Shown one piece after another: positions 8,276-16,434 of a DNA stretch of 42,694 bases (position 1 is the stretch's first letter; every line of letters begins with the position of its first letter). The position numbers and the translations under genes were made by a program. The notes under the pieces are model-generated. The model was not told the origin of the DNA and searched no databases. It worked only from the letters and a program-made list of their open reading frames with translations. The DNA is from an uncultured Rhodospirillales bacterium. GTDB lineage: Bacteria; Pseudomonadota; Alphaproteobacteria; Reyranellales; Reyranellaceae. The stretch lies in contig CADECW010000064.1 of NCBI GenBank assembly GCA_902825855.1, forward strand, positions 1 through 42,694, given 5' to 3'.

Positions 8276-8310
8276 TTGACATAAGGGCCGACTCTATGCA
8301 ATTGAGAGTC
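8276..8310 (+). promoter_or_regulatory. Candidate hemP promoter with overlapping inverted repeat
   Basis: TTGACA at 8276-8281 is a consensus -35 hexamer. Downstream lies a perfect inverted repeat, GACTCT (8290-8295) and AGAGTC (8305-8310), separated by 9 bp, covering where the -10 region would be. A repressor bound there would block transcription of hemP. Iron-responsive regulators are usual for this locus in related bacteria, but the repeat does not clearly match a Fur or Irr consensus. The -10 hexamer itself is poor. Confidence 0.45.
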
Positions 8311-8344
8311 GTTCGCAAGTCAAAAAGAGGGAACACGACAGGCC

Positions 8345-8524
8345 ATGAGCCAACCACCGCGTGCGACGCGGCCGGACGACGTCGTTGGGGAGACGACCGA
8401 CATCATGCCTTCGGTCGACAGCACGACGCTGATGAAAGGCCGGCGCGAACTGATTATCCGACACGGCGCCGACACCTATCGTCTCAGGATCACCGCTTCC
8501 AACAAGCTGATCCTCACCAAGTAG
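8345..8524 (+). CDS. hemP: Hemin uptake protein HemP
   Basis: A 59-residue protein with the HemP family C-terminal signature: L-M-K-G-R-R-E-L-I-I-R-H, then YRLRITASNKLILTK at the very end. HemP/HmuP is a small conserved companion of heme-receptor genes, described in rhizobia and Burkholderia as needed for full expression of heme uptake. The N-terminal 25 residues are poorly conserved and probably disordered. It is the first gene of the heme cluster. The ribosome site is weak (ACAGG close to the ATG). Identification rests on the C-terminal motif plus context. Confidence 0.92.
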   Translation: MSQPPRATRPDDVVGETTDIMPSVDSTTLMKGRRELIIRHGADTYRLRITASNKLILTK

Positions 8525-8541
8525 ATCGACGCGTACGTACC

Positions 8542-8563
8542 CCGGAAAGCCATCCCTTTCCGG
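8542..8563 (+). terminator. Strong intra-operon hairpin after hemP
   Basis: A perfect 8-bp stem, CCGGAAAG (8542-8549) and CTTTCCGG (8556-8563), with a 6-nt loop, starting 18 nt after the hemP stop. There is no T-tract. It may be a partial terminator or an RNA-processing/stability element that sets hemP expression apart from the receptor gene. Confidence 0.5.
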
Positions 8564-8572
8564 TCAAACTGC

Positions 8573-8606
8573 CCAGCCAGCCGATCCTTCGGGGATCCAG
8601 CCAGCC
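8573..8606 (+). repeat. Direct repeat and second hairpin in hemP-receptor gap
   Basis: The 10-bp sequence CCAGCCAGCC occurs at 8573-8582 and again at 8597-8606. Between them is a 5-bp hairpin, GATCC (8583-8587) with GGATC (8593-8597), around a TTCGG loop. Function unknown; it could shape the leader of the receptor gene. Confidence 0.5.
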
Positions 8607-8634
8607 AGGCGTCCTTTTTGGGGACCCACTGGCT

Positions 8635-10947
8635 ATGACGATCAGACAGCTTTTCAATCTCCTGCTGGTCAGTACCGCGATCGGCGTAACGATCGCGCTA
8701 CCAGCTTTCGCACAGACACCGACGGCACAGACACCGGCGCCGACCGCACCCGACGCTACCGGCAACACCACGCCGCCACCGCCCGCCGCGCAATGGCCAG
8801 GCACCACCACCACACCGGTCATCACGCCCGGCCAGCCGGTGCCGACACAGCTCGACGCCGTGACCACCGCGGCGACCCGCACGCGCCGTCCGCTCGACGA
8901 CGTGCCGGCGACCGTCTCGGTCATCACCACCGAGGACATCGACCGCGAGAACATGCAGGACGTCCGCGACCTGGTGCGCAACGAGCCCGGCGTCACCGTC
9001 GGCAACAACCCGTTCCGCGCCGGCTACCAGAACTTCCTGATCCGCGGCATCGGCGGCAACCGCGTGCTGCTGATGGTCGACGGCATGCGCATGCCCGACT
9101 TCCCCGATTCCAACCAGGGCGCAGGCACCTACACGCGCGAGCAGCCCGACCTCGAGGACATCAAGCGCGTCGAGATCATCCGTGGCCCGGCCTCGGCACT
9201 CTATGGCTCGGACGCGCTCGGCGGCGTGGTCGCCTACACGACCAAGGACCCCGGCGACTACATGATCGGCGGCAAGAACATCTACGCCAGCATCAAGGGC
9301 GCCTACTCCGGCGCCAACCAGCAGTTCGCCGAGACCGCCACCGGCGCCGTCAGGCAGGGCAACGTCGAGTTGTTGGGCATCTACACCCGCCGCGACGGCC
9401 ACGAATTCTATCCGGCGCAGTCCTCGCTCGGGCCCAACCCGACGAGCTTCTACAACAACGATTTCCTCGCCAAGCTGGTGCTGCGGCCGACCGACGTCGA
9501 CACCATCCGCATCACCGGCGGTTACACCCAGGGCCAGCAGAGCACCCAGGTCCTGTCGGGCGTCGGGAATTTCGCCAGCCTGTTCGCGCGCGTCTTCGAC
9601 GAATGGGGCCAGGATTACACCAACACCTACCGGATCAGCGGCCAGTGGGTGCACAACGCGCCGATCGGCTTCGTCGACCGCATCGACTTCATGGCCTACT
9701 TCAACTCGGTCTACACCCAGGCCGACACCTATCAGCTGCGCGGCGCCTTCAACGGCGCCATTCCGACCAACGGGCGCACCTCGCAGTTCTACTACACGCA
9801 GAACGTCGCCGGTGCCGAACTGCAGATGAACACCGACACCATGCTGTTCGGGACGCGCAACATCTTCACCTACGGCCTTTCCTTCGCCTATACGACGACG
9901 ACCCGGCCGCGTGATCGCTGGCAGATCACGCTGGCGAACGGCGCGCGCACCAAGGTCGTGGCGGGCGAGACCTTTCCCAACAAGAACTTCCCCGATACCG
10001 AGACGATCCAGGCCGGCGTCTACATCCAGGACGAGATCACCGCACTCGACGGCAGGCTGAGCCTCCTGCCGGCAGTACGGCTGGACTACTACCGGCTGAG
10101 CCCCAACCCCGATCAATATTTCTGGAACTCCACCGGCGCCACGCTGAACGTGGTGCCAAGCGGCAGCACCTACATCTCGGCCTCGCCGAAGTTCGGCGCG
10201 ATCTACCGCTTCTCGGATATCTATTCGTCCTACTTCCAGTACGCGACGGGCTTCCGTGCGCCGCCCTATGACAACGCCAATTTCGGCTTCACCAACACCG
10301 CTTCGTTCTACCAGATTCTGCCCAATGCCAACCTCAAGCCCGAGACGGCGAACAGCTTCGAGGTCGGCTTCCGCGCAAAGTACGCCAACGGCTCGAGCTG
10401 GCAGCTCACCGGCTTCTACAACCTCTACAACAACTTCCTGGAGACGGTGACGGTGGGCCAGGTCGGCCCGGTCACCCAGTTCCAATACGTCAACCTGACC
10501 AACGTCACGATCTGGGGCGTGGAAGCACGCGGCGAGTACCGCTTCGCGCCGGAATGGTCGGTCCTGGGCTGGACCGCCTTCGCCCAGGGCACCGATACGC
10601 GCACCGGACTTCCCGTGGATTCGGTGAGCCCGTGGGCGACGCAGGCACGTGTCCGCTATGGTTCCGACGAGGGCTTCGTGGCGCAGCTCATCGGCACGAT
10701 GACGGCGCAGCACACCCAGGTCTCCAACCCGACCTATTTCCAGACGCCGGCCTACTTCAACCTCGACGCCACCGTCGGCTACGTCTTCAAGGATCACTTC
10801 AAGATCAACGCCGGCGCCTTCAACATCACCAATGCCAAGTACTGGAACTCGGCGGACGTCATCGGGCTCACATACACCAACAATCAGCTCGATCTCTACG
10901 CCCAGCCCGGTCGCTACTTCGGCGTAAATCTAACGGCACGATGGTAG
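8635..10947 (+). CDS. TonB-dependent hemoglobin/hemin outer-membrane receptor
   Basis: A 770-residue outer-membrane receptor. Residues 1-26 are a signal peptide (ending ALPAFA). A Pro/Thr-rich linker (27-72) follows, then a TonB-box-like LDAVTTAATR (73-82). The plug domain (about 88-215) includes VSVITTEDIDRENMQDVRDL, LIRGIGGNRVLLMVDG and RVEIIRGPASALYGSDALGG. The 22-stranded barrel runs to the C-terminal aromatic-rich strand ending VNLTARW. The plug sequence matches the heme/hemoglobin receptor subgroup (HmuR/ShuA/HemR type), which fits the neighbouring hmuSTUV genes. I chose ATG 8635 because it begins the signal peptide; an in-frame opening further upstream reads through the hemP region. 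The last 7 bases overlap the tonB start. Confidence 0.92.
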   Translation: MTIRQLFNLLLVSTAIGVTIALPAFAQTPTAQTPAPTAPDATGNTTPPPPAAQWPGTTTTPVITPGQPVPTQLDAVTTAATRTRRPLDDVPATVSVITTEDIDRENMQDVRDLVRNEPGVTVGNNPFRAGYQNFLIRGIGGNRVLLMVDGMRMPDFPDSNQGAGTYTREQPDLEDIKRVEIIRGPASALYGSDALGGVVAYTTKDPGDYMIGGKNIYASIKGAYSGANQQFAETATGAVRQGNVELLGIYTRRDGHEFYPAQSSLGPNPTSFYNNDFLAKLVLRPTDVDTIRITGGYTQGQQSTQVLSGVGNFASLFARVFDEWGQDYTNTYRISGQWVHNAPIGFVDRIDFMAYFNSVYTQADTYQLRGAFNGAIPTNGRTSQFYYTQNVAGAELQMNTDTMLFGTRNIFTYGLSFAYTTTTRPRDRWQITLANGARTKVVAGETFPNKNFPDTETIQAGVYIQDEITALDGRLSLLPAVRLDYYRLSPNPDQYFWNSTGATLNVVPSGSTYISASPKFGAIYRFSDIYSSYFQYATGFRAPPYDNANFGFTNTASFYQILPNANLKPETANSFEVGFRAKYANGSSWQLTGFYNLYNNFLETVTVGQVGPVTQFQYVNLTNVTIWGVEARGEYRFAPEWSVLGWTAFAQGTDTRTGLPVDSVSPWATQARVRYGSDEGFVAQLIGTMTAQHTQVSNPTYFQTPAYFNLDATVGYVFKDHFKINAGAFNITNAKYWNSADVIGLTYTNNQLDLYAQPGRYFGVNLTARW

Positions 10948-11732
10948 TCCCGGCGGCCCTCTCTGCCGAGCGACTGCCGGCGCCATCGACACGCGCCCCA
11001 CGCGTGCCGATGGCGTTGTCGCTCGTGGTGCACGGGGTTGCCGTCCTTCTGCTTTTTGCCGCCGGCGCCGCAGGCAGCATGGGATCCGAGGAACCCGCGC
11101 TGCTGGTCGAGTTGGCGCTCGTCGGTCCGACATCGGACAAGACCGATGCCGACGAACAGGCGGCCAGCGAAGCCGCGATCGAGGTCCCGCCGGCCGAGGA
11201 GCCGCCGCCGGTCGACCTCTCGATGCTGAAGCCGATCGAACTCGTGCCCGAACCGGAGCCGCCACCCGTCGATTTCTCCGAGCTGAAGCCGGTCGAACCG
11301 CCCAAACCGTCGCCCCCTCCCACGGCGCAGCAACAGCAACCAAAGCAACAGGCGGCGCCCCAGGCCAAACCAAAGGCCGCGCCGTCGCAGAACTTGGGCA
11401 GTACCGGCGCAGCCCAGCAGGCCGCAGCAGGATTCCTGCCGATGCCTGCCGTCGTCTGGGAAGGCAAGCCGCGCTATCGCTATCCGCCGACGCCGGCGGC
11501 CTATCCGCCGCGTGCCATCGACCTCAATCAGCAGGGCGAGGTGGTGTTGCGCGTGCGCCTCGATCCGGAGGGCAACGCCGTCGAGATCGTCGTGCACCGG
11601 CCGAGCGGCCATCAGCTGCTGGACCGCGCGGCCCTCGCAGCCGTGAAGAGCTGGCATTTCCTGCCGGCCATGCGCGACGGCCGGCCGGTCGCGGCCTGGG
11701 TCGAGATCCCCGTGCGCTTTCACCTGCGTTGA
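10941..11732 (+). CDS. tonB: Energy transducer TonB
   Basis: A 263-residue inner-membrane protein that passes proton-motive energy to the outer-membrane receptor. The N-terminal helix (about 23-45) carries the TonB-type S-x3-H pair (S27, H31), which in known TonB proteins contacts ExbBD. The periplasmic part has a long Pro/Glu/Lys-rich spacer with repeats (PPPVDLSMLKPIELVPEP, then PPPVDFSELKPVEPPKP). A C-terminal TonB domain follows (about 185-263: GEVVLRVRLDPEGNAVEIVV, then AVKSWHFLPA). Its ATG lies 7 bp inside the receptor gene, in another frame, so it is coupled to it. No exbB or exbD is present in the window; a dedicated TonB may borrow ExbBD from elsewhere. Confidence 0.93.
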   Translation: MVVPAALSAERLPAPSTRAPRVPMALSLVVHGVAVLLLFAAGAAGSMGSEEPALLVELALVGPTSDKTDADEQAASEAAIEVPPAEEPPPVDLSMLKPIELVPEPEPPPVDFSELKPVEPPKPSPPPTAQQQQPKQQAAPQAKPKAAPSQNLGSTGAAQQAAAGFLPMPAVVWEGKPRYRYPPTPAAYPPRAIDLNQQGEVVLRVRLDPEGNAVEIVVHRPSGHQLLDRAALAAVKSWHFLPAMRDGRPVAAWVEIPVRFHLR

Positions 11733-11752
11733 AATTGACAAGAGGAGATCCC

Positions 11753-12817
11753 ATGCTCTCGTCCGCCAATGCCGATCTTGCGGCCCGCTGGAGCCGCCTG
11801 CGCGGCGAGCAGCCCGCACTCCGCATACGCGACGCCGCCACGACGCTGGGCGTCAGCGAGGCCGAGTTGGTAGCCCTCTCCGTAGGGAACAAGGGCGCAG
11901 GCACCACAGCGACGCCGCTGGCCGCCGACTGGCGCTCGATCCTGTCGGAGATGCCGAAGGTCGGCCGCGTCATGTGCCTGACGCGCAACGAGCATTGCGT
12001 GCACGAGCGGCACGGCCGTTTCGAGGACGTACAGGTGGCCGGACCGCATGGCCTGGTGCTGGGGCCCGACATCGACCTGCGCCTGTTCCTCGGAAGCTGG
12101 AAGCATGGCTTCGCCGTGCGCGAACCCTTGAAGCAGGGCGAGCGGCTCAGCCTGCAGTTCTTCGACGGATCGGGTGAGGCGGTGCACAAGATCTACGCTA
12201 CCGACGAAACCGACCGGACTGCGTTCGACACCCTGATCGCGCGCCATCGCGCCGAGGCGCCAGGCGCGCTCGCCGTCGCTCCGCGCGCCGCGGAAACTGC
12301 CGATCGTCCCGATTCGGAGATCGACGTCGAAGGCCTGCGCCAGGCCTGGCGGGCGATGAAGGACACGCACGAGTTCTTCGGCATGCTGGGCAAGTTCAAG
12401 GTCGGCAGAGTCCAGGCGCTGCGGCTGGTGGGCGAGGAGTTCGCCCGCGAGTTGCCGCCGCGCGCCCTGCGCTCGGCCATGGAGGCGGCCAGCGCCGACG
12501 GCACGCCGATCATGATCTTCGTCGGCAGCGGCGGCTGCATCCAGATCCATAGCGGGCCGATCAACCGTCTGGTCGAGGTGCATGGCTGGTTCAACGTGCT
12601 CGATCCCGCTTTCAACCTCCACCTGCGCGAGGCGGGCGTGGCGCGCGTCTTCTCGGTACGCAAGCCGACCGACGATGGCGTCGTCACCTCGATCGAAGCA
12701 TTCTGCAATCGCGGCCGCACGATCCTGTTGATGTTCGGCGCGCGCAAGCCCGGCCAGCCCGAGCTCGAACCCTGGCGCAGCATCGTGGCACGCATCGAGA
12801 GGCAGGCGGCATCGTGA
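11753..12817 (+). CDS. hmuS: Hemin-degrading factor / heme-trafficking protein HmuS (HemS family)
   Basis: A 354-residue cytoplasmic protein of the HemS/ChuS/HmuS family, which binds heme delivered by HmuTUV and either shuttles it or opens the ring. The family's internal duplication is visible: a first half around GKVMCLTRNEHCVHERHG-like sequence (VGRVMCLTRNEHCVHERHGR) and a second half with GTPIMIFVGSGGCIQIHSGP, RLVEVHGWFNVLDPAFNLHL and the R-x-x-x-V-R-K-P-T-x-D-G-x-V-T-S-x-E ending. The ATG at 11753 has AGAGGAG a few bases upstream and lies 20 nt after the tonB stop. Its own TGA overlaps the next GTG. Confidence 0.93.
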   Translation: MLSSANADLAARWSRLRGEQPALRIRDAATTLGVSEAELVALSVGNKGAGTTATPLAADWRSILSEMPKVGRVMCLTRNEHCVHERHGRFEDVQVAGPHGLVLGPDIDLRLFLGSWKHGFAVREPLKQGERLSLQFFDGSGEAVHKIYATDETDRTAFDTLIARHRAEAPGALAVAPRAAETADRPDSEIDVEGLRQAWRAMKDTHEFFGMLGKFKVGRVQALRLVGEEFARELPPRALRSAMEAASADGTPIMIFVGSGGCIQIHSGPINRLVEVHGWFNVLDPAFNLHLREAGVARVFSVRKPTDDGVVTSIEAFCNRGRTILLMFGARKPGQPELEPWRSIVARIERQAAS

Positions 12818-13707
12818 GCCGCTCGTTCGTGAACCGCCCGTTCGCGATCGGTCGTCGGGGCGCCGCCGCCCTCGGCCTGGCGGCGCTCGTCGCATGTCCA
12901 GCACGCGCGCAGCAGAAGACACCGCGCATCGTCTCGGTCGGCAGCGCGCTCACCGAGATTTTCTACGCACTGGGTGCGGAGGACATGCTGGCCGGCGTCG
13001 ACACCACCAGCCTCTATCCGCCGCAGGCAAAGTCGTTGCCGCAGGTCGGCTACATGCGCGCACTCTCGGCCGAGGGTGTGCTGTCGCTGAAACCGACGCT
13101 GATCATGGCGACCACCGGTGCCGGCCCGGCCTCCACGCTCGACCAGCTCAAGGCGACGCGCATCGACGTCGTCATCCTGCCGGATCGCCACGACTACGAC
13201 AGCGTGATCAAGAAGATCGAAGCCGTCGGCAAGGCCACCGGCAAGGTCGCCGAATCCGACGCCCTGATCGCGCGCGGCCGCGCCGATATGAAGGGCCTGG
13301 CCGACCGTCTGGCGACGACGCCCAACAAGCCGCGCGTGCTGTTCCTGATGTCGATGAGCGGCGGCGCACCGCAGGCTGCCGGCCGCGACACCGCCGCGGA
13401 CGGCATCATCCGCCTCGCAGGCGGCGTCAACGCCATCGACGGCTATGCCGGCTACCGTCCACTGACGCCCGAGGCGGTGATCGCCTCGCGCCCCGACTAC
13501 ATCCTGCTGCCGCGCCAGTCGGTCGAGAGGCTGGGCGGCGTCGACAAGGTGCTCGACCAGCCGGCGATCCGGCAGACGCCCGCCGGCCGCGCCGGCAAGC
13601 TCCTGCAGTTCGACATCCTGCTGCTGCTGGGCTTCGGCCCGCGAACGCCGCAGGCCGCGACCGAGCTCGCCGCCGCGCTCCATCCGGAGCTGGCGAAGGC
13701 GCCGTGA
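12814..13707 (+). CDS. hmuT: Periplasmic heme-binding protein HmuT
   Basis: A 297-residue substrate-binding protein of the heme ABC transporter. The GTG start overlaps the hmuS stop (GTGA). The N-terminal export signal includes an Arg pair (IGRRGAAALGLAALVAC, then PARAQQ). The mature part begins RIVSVGSALTEIFYALGAED and has GVDTTSLYPPQAKSLPQVGY followed by MRALSAEGVLSLKPTLIMA, a pattern typical of HmuT/BhuT. Two alpha/beta lobes joined by a helix are expected. It lies between hmuS and hmuU, as in other alphaproteobacterial hmu operons. Confidence 0.94.
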   Translation: MSRSFVNRPFAIGRRGAAALGLAALVACPARAQQKTPRIVSVGSALTEIFYALGAEDMLAGVDTTSLYPPQAKSLPQVGYMRALSAEGVLSLKPTLIMATTGAGPASTLDQLKATRIDVVILPDRHDYDSVIKKIEAVGKATGKVAESDALIARGRADMKGLADRLATTPNKPRVLFLMSMSGGAPQAAGRDTAADGIIRLAGGVNAIDGYAGYRPLTPEAVIASRPDYILLPRQSVERLGGVDKVLDQPAIRQTPAGRAGKLLQFDILLLLGFGPRTPQAATELAAALHPELAKAP

Positions 13708-13762
13708 AGGTTTCTTTCCCCGAGCGAGCACCGCTCAGGAACGGAATGCTCGGTTGATCTCC

Positions 13763-14794
13763 ATGACCTTCGCCTTCAAACGCCCCATCCCCCTCTTCGC
13801 GCTCGCGGCCGTCGCCAGCATTGTCGGCGGCCTGTGCATCGGCGCCTTTCCCGTCGGCTTCGCGGATCTCCTGTCCGCGCTCGCCCTTTCGACCAGGCCG
13901 ATCGACGACACGACGTGGTTGGTGCTGTACGGCATACGCGCACCGCGCGTGCTGGCGGCGTTCTGCGTCGGCGCCGCGCTGGCCGCCGGCGGCGCCGCCC
14001 TGCAGAGCCTGTTCAGGAATCCCCTGGCCGATCCCGGCCTGCTCGGCGTGTCGAGCGGTGCTGCGCTGGCCGCCGTATCGGTGATCGTGCTGGGCGAGAA
14101 GGTGATGCATGTCGTGCCGCCGGACCTGCGCCCCTGGCTGCTGCCGGTGGCGGCCTTCGGCGGCGGCCTCGCAGCGACCACGATCGTCTACCGCCTCGCG
14201 GCGCGCGAAGGCATCACGCTGATCGGCACGCTCCTGCTCGCTGGCATCGCCATCAATGCATTGACCGCAGCCGGCATCGGCATGCTGGTGTTCGTGGCCG
14301 ACGACCAGCAGCTTCGCACCCTGATCTTCTGGACCATGGGCGGCTTCGGAGGCGTCACCTGGGTGGCAATCATCCCGGCGCTGCTGATTCTCGCCATCGC
14401 CGTGCCGACCCTGCTGCCTGCCGCGCATCTGCTCGACGCTCTTGCGCTGGGCGAGCGCGAGGCCGGCCATGTCGGCGTCGACGTCGAAAGATTGAAGCGC
14501 CGATTGGTGACTCAGGTGGCAATGGCCGTCGGCGCGGGCGTGGCGATCTCGGGGACGGTTGGTTTCGTCGGCCTGATCGCGCCGCACATCGTGCGTCTGC
14601 TGCTCGGCCCGGCGCATCGCACCCTGCTGCCTGCCGCCGCCCTGTTTGGCGGCGCCTTCCTGGTGCTGGCCGACGCACTCGCCCGCACCATCGTCGCGCC
14701 GGCCGAGCTGCCGATCGGCGTACTGACCGCCCTGGTCGGCGGACCCTTCTTCCTCTGGCTGCTGGCCGGCCGCGCTTCTCGGGAGGGCCTATGA
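13763..14794 (+). CDS. hmuU: Heme ABC transporter permease HmuU (FecCD family)
   Basis: A 343-residue permease with about ten hydrophobic segments. FecCD-family signatures include YGIRAPRVLAAFCVGAALAA, GGAALQSLFRNPLADPGLLG and GTVGFVGLIAPHIVRLLLGP, the last two being the cytoplasmic coupling loops. It imports heme delivered by HmuT. The start is uncertain: ATG 13763 or an in-frame TTG at 13754; the region has only a weak AGGA ribosome site. The stop overlaps the hmuV start as ATGA, showing translational coupling. Confidence 0.95.
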   Translation: MTFAFKRPIPLFALAAVASIVGGLCIGAFPVGFADLLSALALSTRPIDDTTWLVLYGIRAPRVLAAFCVGAALAAGGAALQSLFRNPLADPGLLGVSSGAALAAVSVIVLGEKVMHVVPPDLRPWLLPVAAFGGGLAATTIVYRLAAREGITLIGTLLLAGIAINALTAAGIGMLVFVADDQQLRTLIFWTMGGFGGVTWVAIIPALLILAIAVPTLLPAAHLLDALALGEREAGHVGVDVERLKRRLVTQVAMAVGAGVAISGTVGFVGLIAPHIVRLLLGPAHRTLLPAAALFGGAFLVLADALARTIVAPAELPIGVLTALVGGPFFLWLLAGRASREGL

Positions 14795-15579
14795 CCACGC
14801 TGCGGGCCGAGGCGATCGAGGTGCGCGCCGGCACGAAGACGCTGATCGCCGACGTGTCGCTCGTCGTGGGGCCCGGGGAGTTTCTCGCCGTCATCGGCCC
14901 CAACGGCGCCGGCAAGAGCACGCTGCTCGGCGCCTTGGCCGGTGACAGGCTGCTGGCGCAAGGTGAGGTGCTGCTCGACGGCAAGCCGATGACACGCTGG
15001 AACAAGCGCGATCTGGCAAAACGGCGCGCCGTGCTGCCGCAGCACTCCAACGTCGCCTTCGACTTCACCGGGCTGCAAGTCGCCATGCTGGGCCTGCTCG
15101 CCCATCGTGACCGGATGTCCGAGCCGCAGATGCGCAGCCTGGCCGAACAGGCGCTTGCCGAGACCGAAGCCCTTGCCTTCGCCGACCGACCCTACACCGT
15201 GCTGTCGGGCGGCGAACGCCAGCGCGTGCAACTCGCCCGCGTCCTGGTGCAATGCGATGCCGAGCCGAGCCACCTGCCCTTCCTGCTGCTCGACGAGCCG
15301 ATCGCCGGACTCGATCTTTCCCACCAACACGCCGCGCTGGCCAGCGCCCGCCGCCGCGCCGACCGTGGCCTCGGCGTGCTTGCAGTGCTGCACGATCTCA
15401 ACATGGCGGCGCGCTATGCCGATCGCGTGGCAATCATGGAGCAGGGTCGCGTCACGGCATCAGGAAGCGCCAGCTCGGTTCTCGAGCCCGCTCGGCTGTC
15501 GGCAGTGTTTGCAACGCCTATCGTGCGCGTCGAAGTCGATGGCACATCGGCTTTCCTGAGTCCGGGTCGCCAGGCGTGA
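14791..15579 (+). CDS. hmuV: Heme ABC transporter ATP-binding protein HmuV
   Basis: A 262-residue ATPase that powers HmuU. Walker A GPNGAGKST is at 36-44, Q-loop at about 84, ABC signature LSGGE at 138-142, Walker B LLLDEP at 165-170 and the switch His in VLHDLN at about 201. All key residues are present, so it should be active. The ATG overlaps the hmuU stop. The final TGA forms the loop of a 5-bp inverted repeat, AGGCG-TGA-CGCCT (15572-15584), just before the convergent DoxX gene. Confidence 0.96.
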   Translation: MTTLRAEAIEVRAGTKTLIADVSLVVGPGEFLAVIGPNGAGKSTLLGALAGDRLLAQGEVLLDGKPMTRWNKRDLAKRRAVLPQHSNVAFDFTGLQVAMLGLLAHRDRMSEPQMRSLAEQALAETEALAFADRPYTVLSGGERQRVQLARVLVQCDAEPSHLPFLLLDEPIAGLDLSHQHAALASARRRADRGLGVLAVLHDLNMAARYADRVAIMEQGRVTASGSASSVLEPARLSAVFATPIVRVEVDGTSAFLSPGRQA

Positions 15580-15584
15580 CGCCT
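15572..15584. terminator. Small hairpin with hmuV stop codon as loop
   Basis: Inverted repeat AGGCG (15572-15576) and CGCCT (15580-15584) flank the hmuV TGA; a short TCCTC run follows. The 3-nt loop and 5-bp stem make it a marginal terminator. It separates hmuV from the convergent DoxX gene. Confidence 0.3.
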
Positions 15585-15605
15585 TCCTCGCACCTCGACT
15601 GCTGC

Positions 15606-16082
15606 TCAGGCACCATAATCCGCTGGAGCCCGTCGCGGACGCATGACTTTAAGGATCAGGTGGTCGAGTGACACCGGACCCGGCCCCGCCACCGCGAGAT
15701 AGCCGAACATCACGAAGTAGGAGATTTCCTCGAACCCGAGCAAAGTCTGCAGCGAATCGACGTCGCCCCATTTGGCCGAGGCGATGGCCACCAGCATGAT
15801 GATCATCATCGGGATGGAGACGATGCGCGCCAGCAGGCCGACCAGCAGCAGCAGGCCGCCGACGAACTCCATGCCCGAGGCGAAGGGTGTCAGGATCTCG
15901 GGAGCGGGAATGCCCCATTCACGGAAATTCTCGACCATGCGCGGCAGGAAGTTGAGCTTCTGCCAGCCGGTCCACAGGAACACCCAGCCGACGACGATAC
16001 GTACGGCAAGCGGCGGCAGCCACGTGAGCCAGGCCACGACGATGCGCGGCCAATCGTAGAGGACCGTGATCAAGGCATTCAT
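15606..16082 (-). CDS. DoxX-family membrane protein (BufD-like)
   Basis: A 158-residue integral membrane protein with four predicted helices. It shows the DoxX pattern VRIVVGWVFLWTGWQKLNFL near the N-terminus, then FASGMEFVGGLLLLVGLLAR and a long MMIIMLVAIASAK segment. DoxX proteins are often encoded with bufferin-type metal-binding peptides (as BufD) and with other redox or stress genes. Here it lies 72 nt downstream of the Cys-rich exported peptide gene on the same strand, which supports a two-gene unit. Molecular activity unknown. Confidence 0.85.
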   Translation of the reverse strand: MNALITVLYDWPRIVVAWLTWLPPLAVRIVVGWVFLWTGWQKLNFLPRMVENFREWGIPAPEILTPFASGMEFVGGLLLLVGLLARIVSIPMMIIMLVAIASAKWGDVDSLQTLLGFEEISYFVMFGYLAVAGPGPVSLDHLILKVMRPRRAPADYGA

Positions 16083-16154
16083 AAGCTGGCATCCTGCCCG
16101 AAGAAGGCGCGGGCGTCCGCGGCTGCGAACACCCGCTGCCGTATACAGACCGAC

Positions 16155-16388
16155 CTACATCACCTTGCCGCCCTTGGTGGTGCAGTCCTTGGCATCGGCC
16201 GCCTCGGTGAAGCCCTGACCCTTGCAGGCGTTCTGGCCCTTGCAGGCGGAGCTGGCGCTCTTGCAGGCGCTCTGGCCCTTGCAGGCGTTCGAGCCGCCGC
16301 ACTTCACGCCGGCTGCGAAAGACGTGGACGCGAAGCTCGTCGCGGCGAAGACCGAGACGGCGGTGGCGATCAGCGTACGCTTGTTCAT
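16155..16388 (-). CDS. Bufferin-like Cys/Lys-rich exported peptide
   Basis: A 77-residue precursor. Residues 1-25 are a signal peptide (MNKRTLIATAVSVFAATSFA, then STSFA). The mature part has six Cys (30, 36, 42, 49, 55, 69) in a repeated ACKGQ/ACKSA pattern: ACKGQS, ACKSASS, ACKGQN, ACKGQG. This spacing resembles the second bufferin type, periplasmic copper-sequestering peptides whose Cys are modified by a DUF692 (MNIO) enzyme. No such enzyme or DUF2063 partner is encoded here. The ATG at 16388 is chosen for its AGGAGG ribosome site and the signal peptide. A SigF-type promoter pattern lies just upstream (16435-16460). Family assignment is by pattern recognition and should be tested by profile search. 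Confidence 0.78.
   Translation of the reverse strand: MNKRTLIATAVSVFAATSFASTSFAAGVKCGGSNACKGQSACKSASSACKGQNACKGQGFTEAADAKDCTTKGGKVM
16211..16296 (-). repeat. Tandem coding repeat within the Cys-rich peptide gene
   Basis: Four near-identical 18-21-bp units built on CTTGCAGGC (plus-strand reading) encode the ACKGQ/ACKSA repeats. They could expand or contract by slippage, changing the number of metal-binding cysteines. Confidence 0.7.
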
Positions 16389-16434
16389 GGAGACCCTCCT
16401 GGTTGGACGGGCCGAACGGGCCCGCATGTGGTCA

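Noticed and set aside
8611..8625. Third small hairpin GTCC/GGAC before the receptor start
   Set aside because: Only 4 bp of stem; too weak to list as a feature.
8698..10797. Long minus-strand open frame opposite the heme receptor gene
   Set aside because: Antisense shadow of a clearly conserved receptor; no recognisable domain or ribosome site.
10554..10940. Upstream extension of the tonB frame
   Set aside because: It lies wholly inside the receptor gene in another frame, and the TonB N-terminal helix begins only after 10941.
13704..13756. Short 17-codon frame between hmuT and hmuU
   Set aside because: No ribosome site and no conserved features; more likely just spacer.
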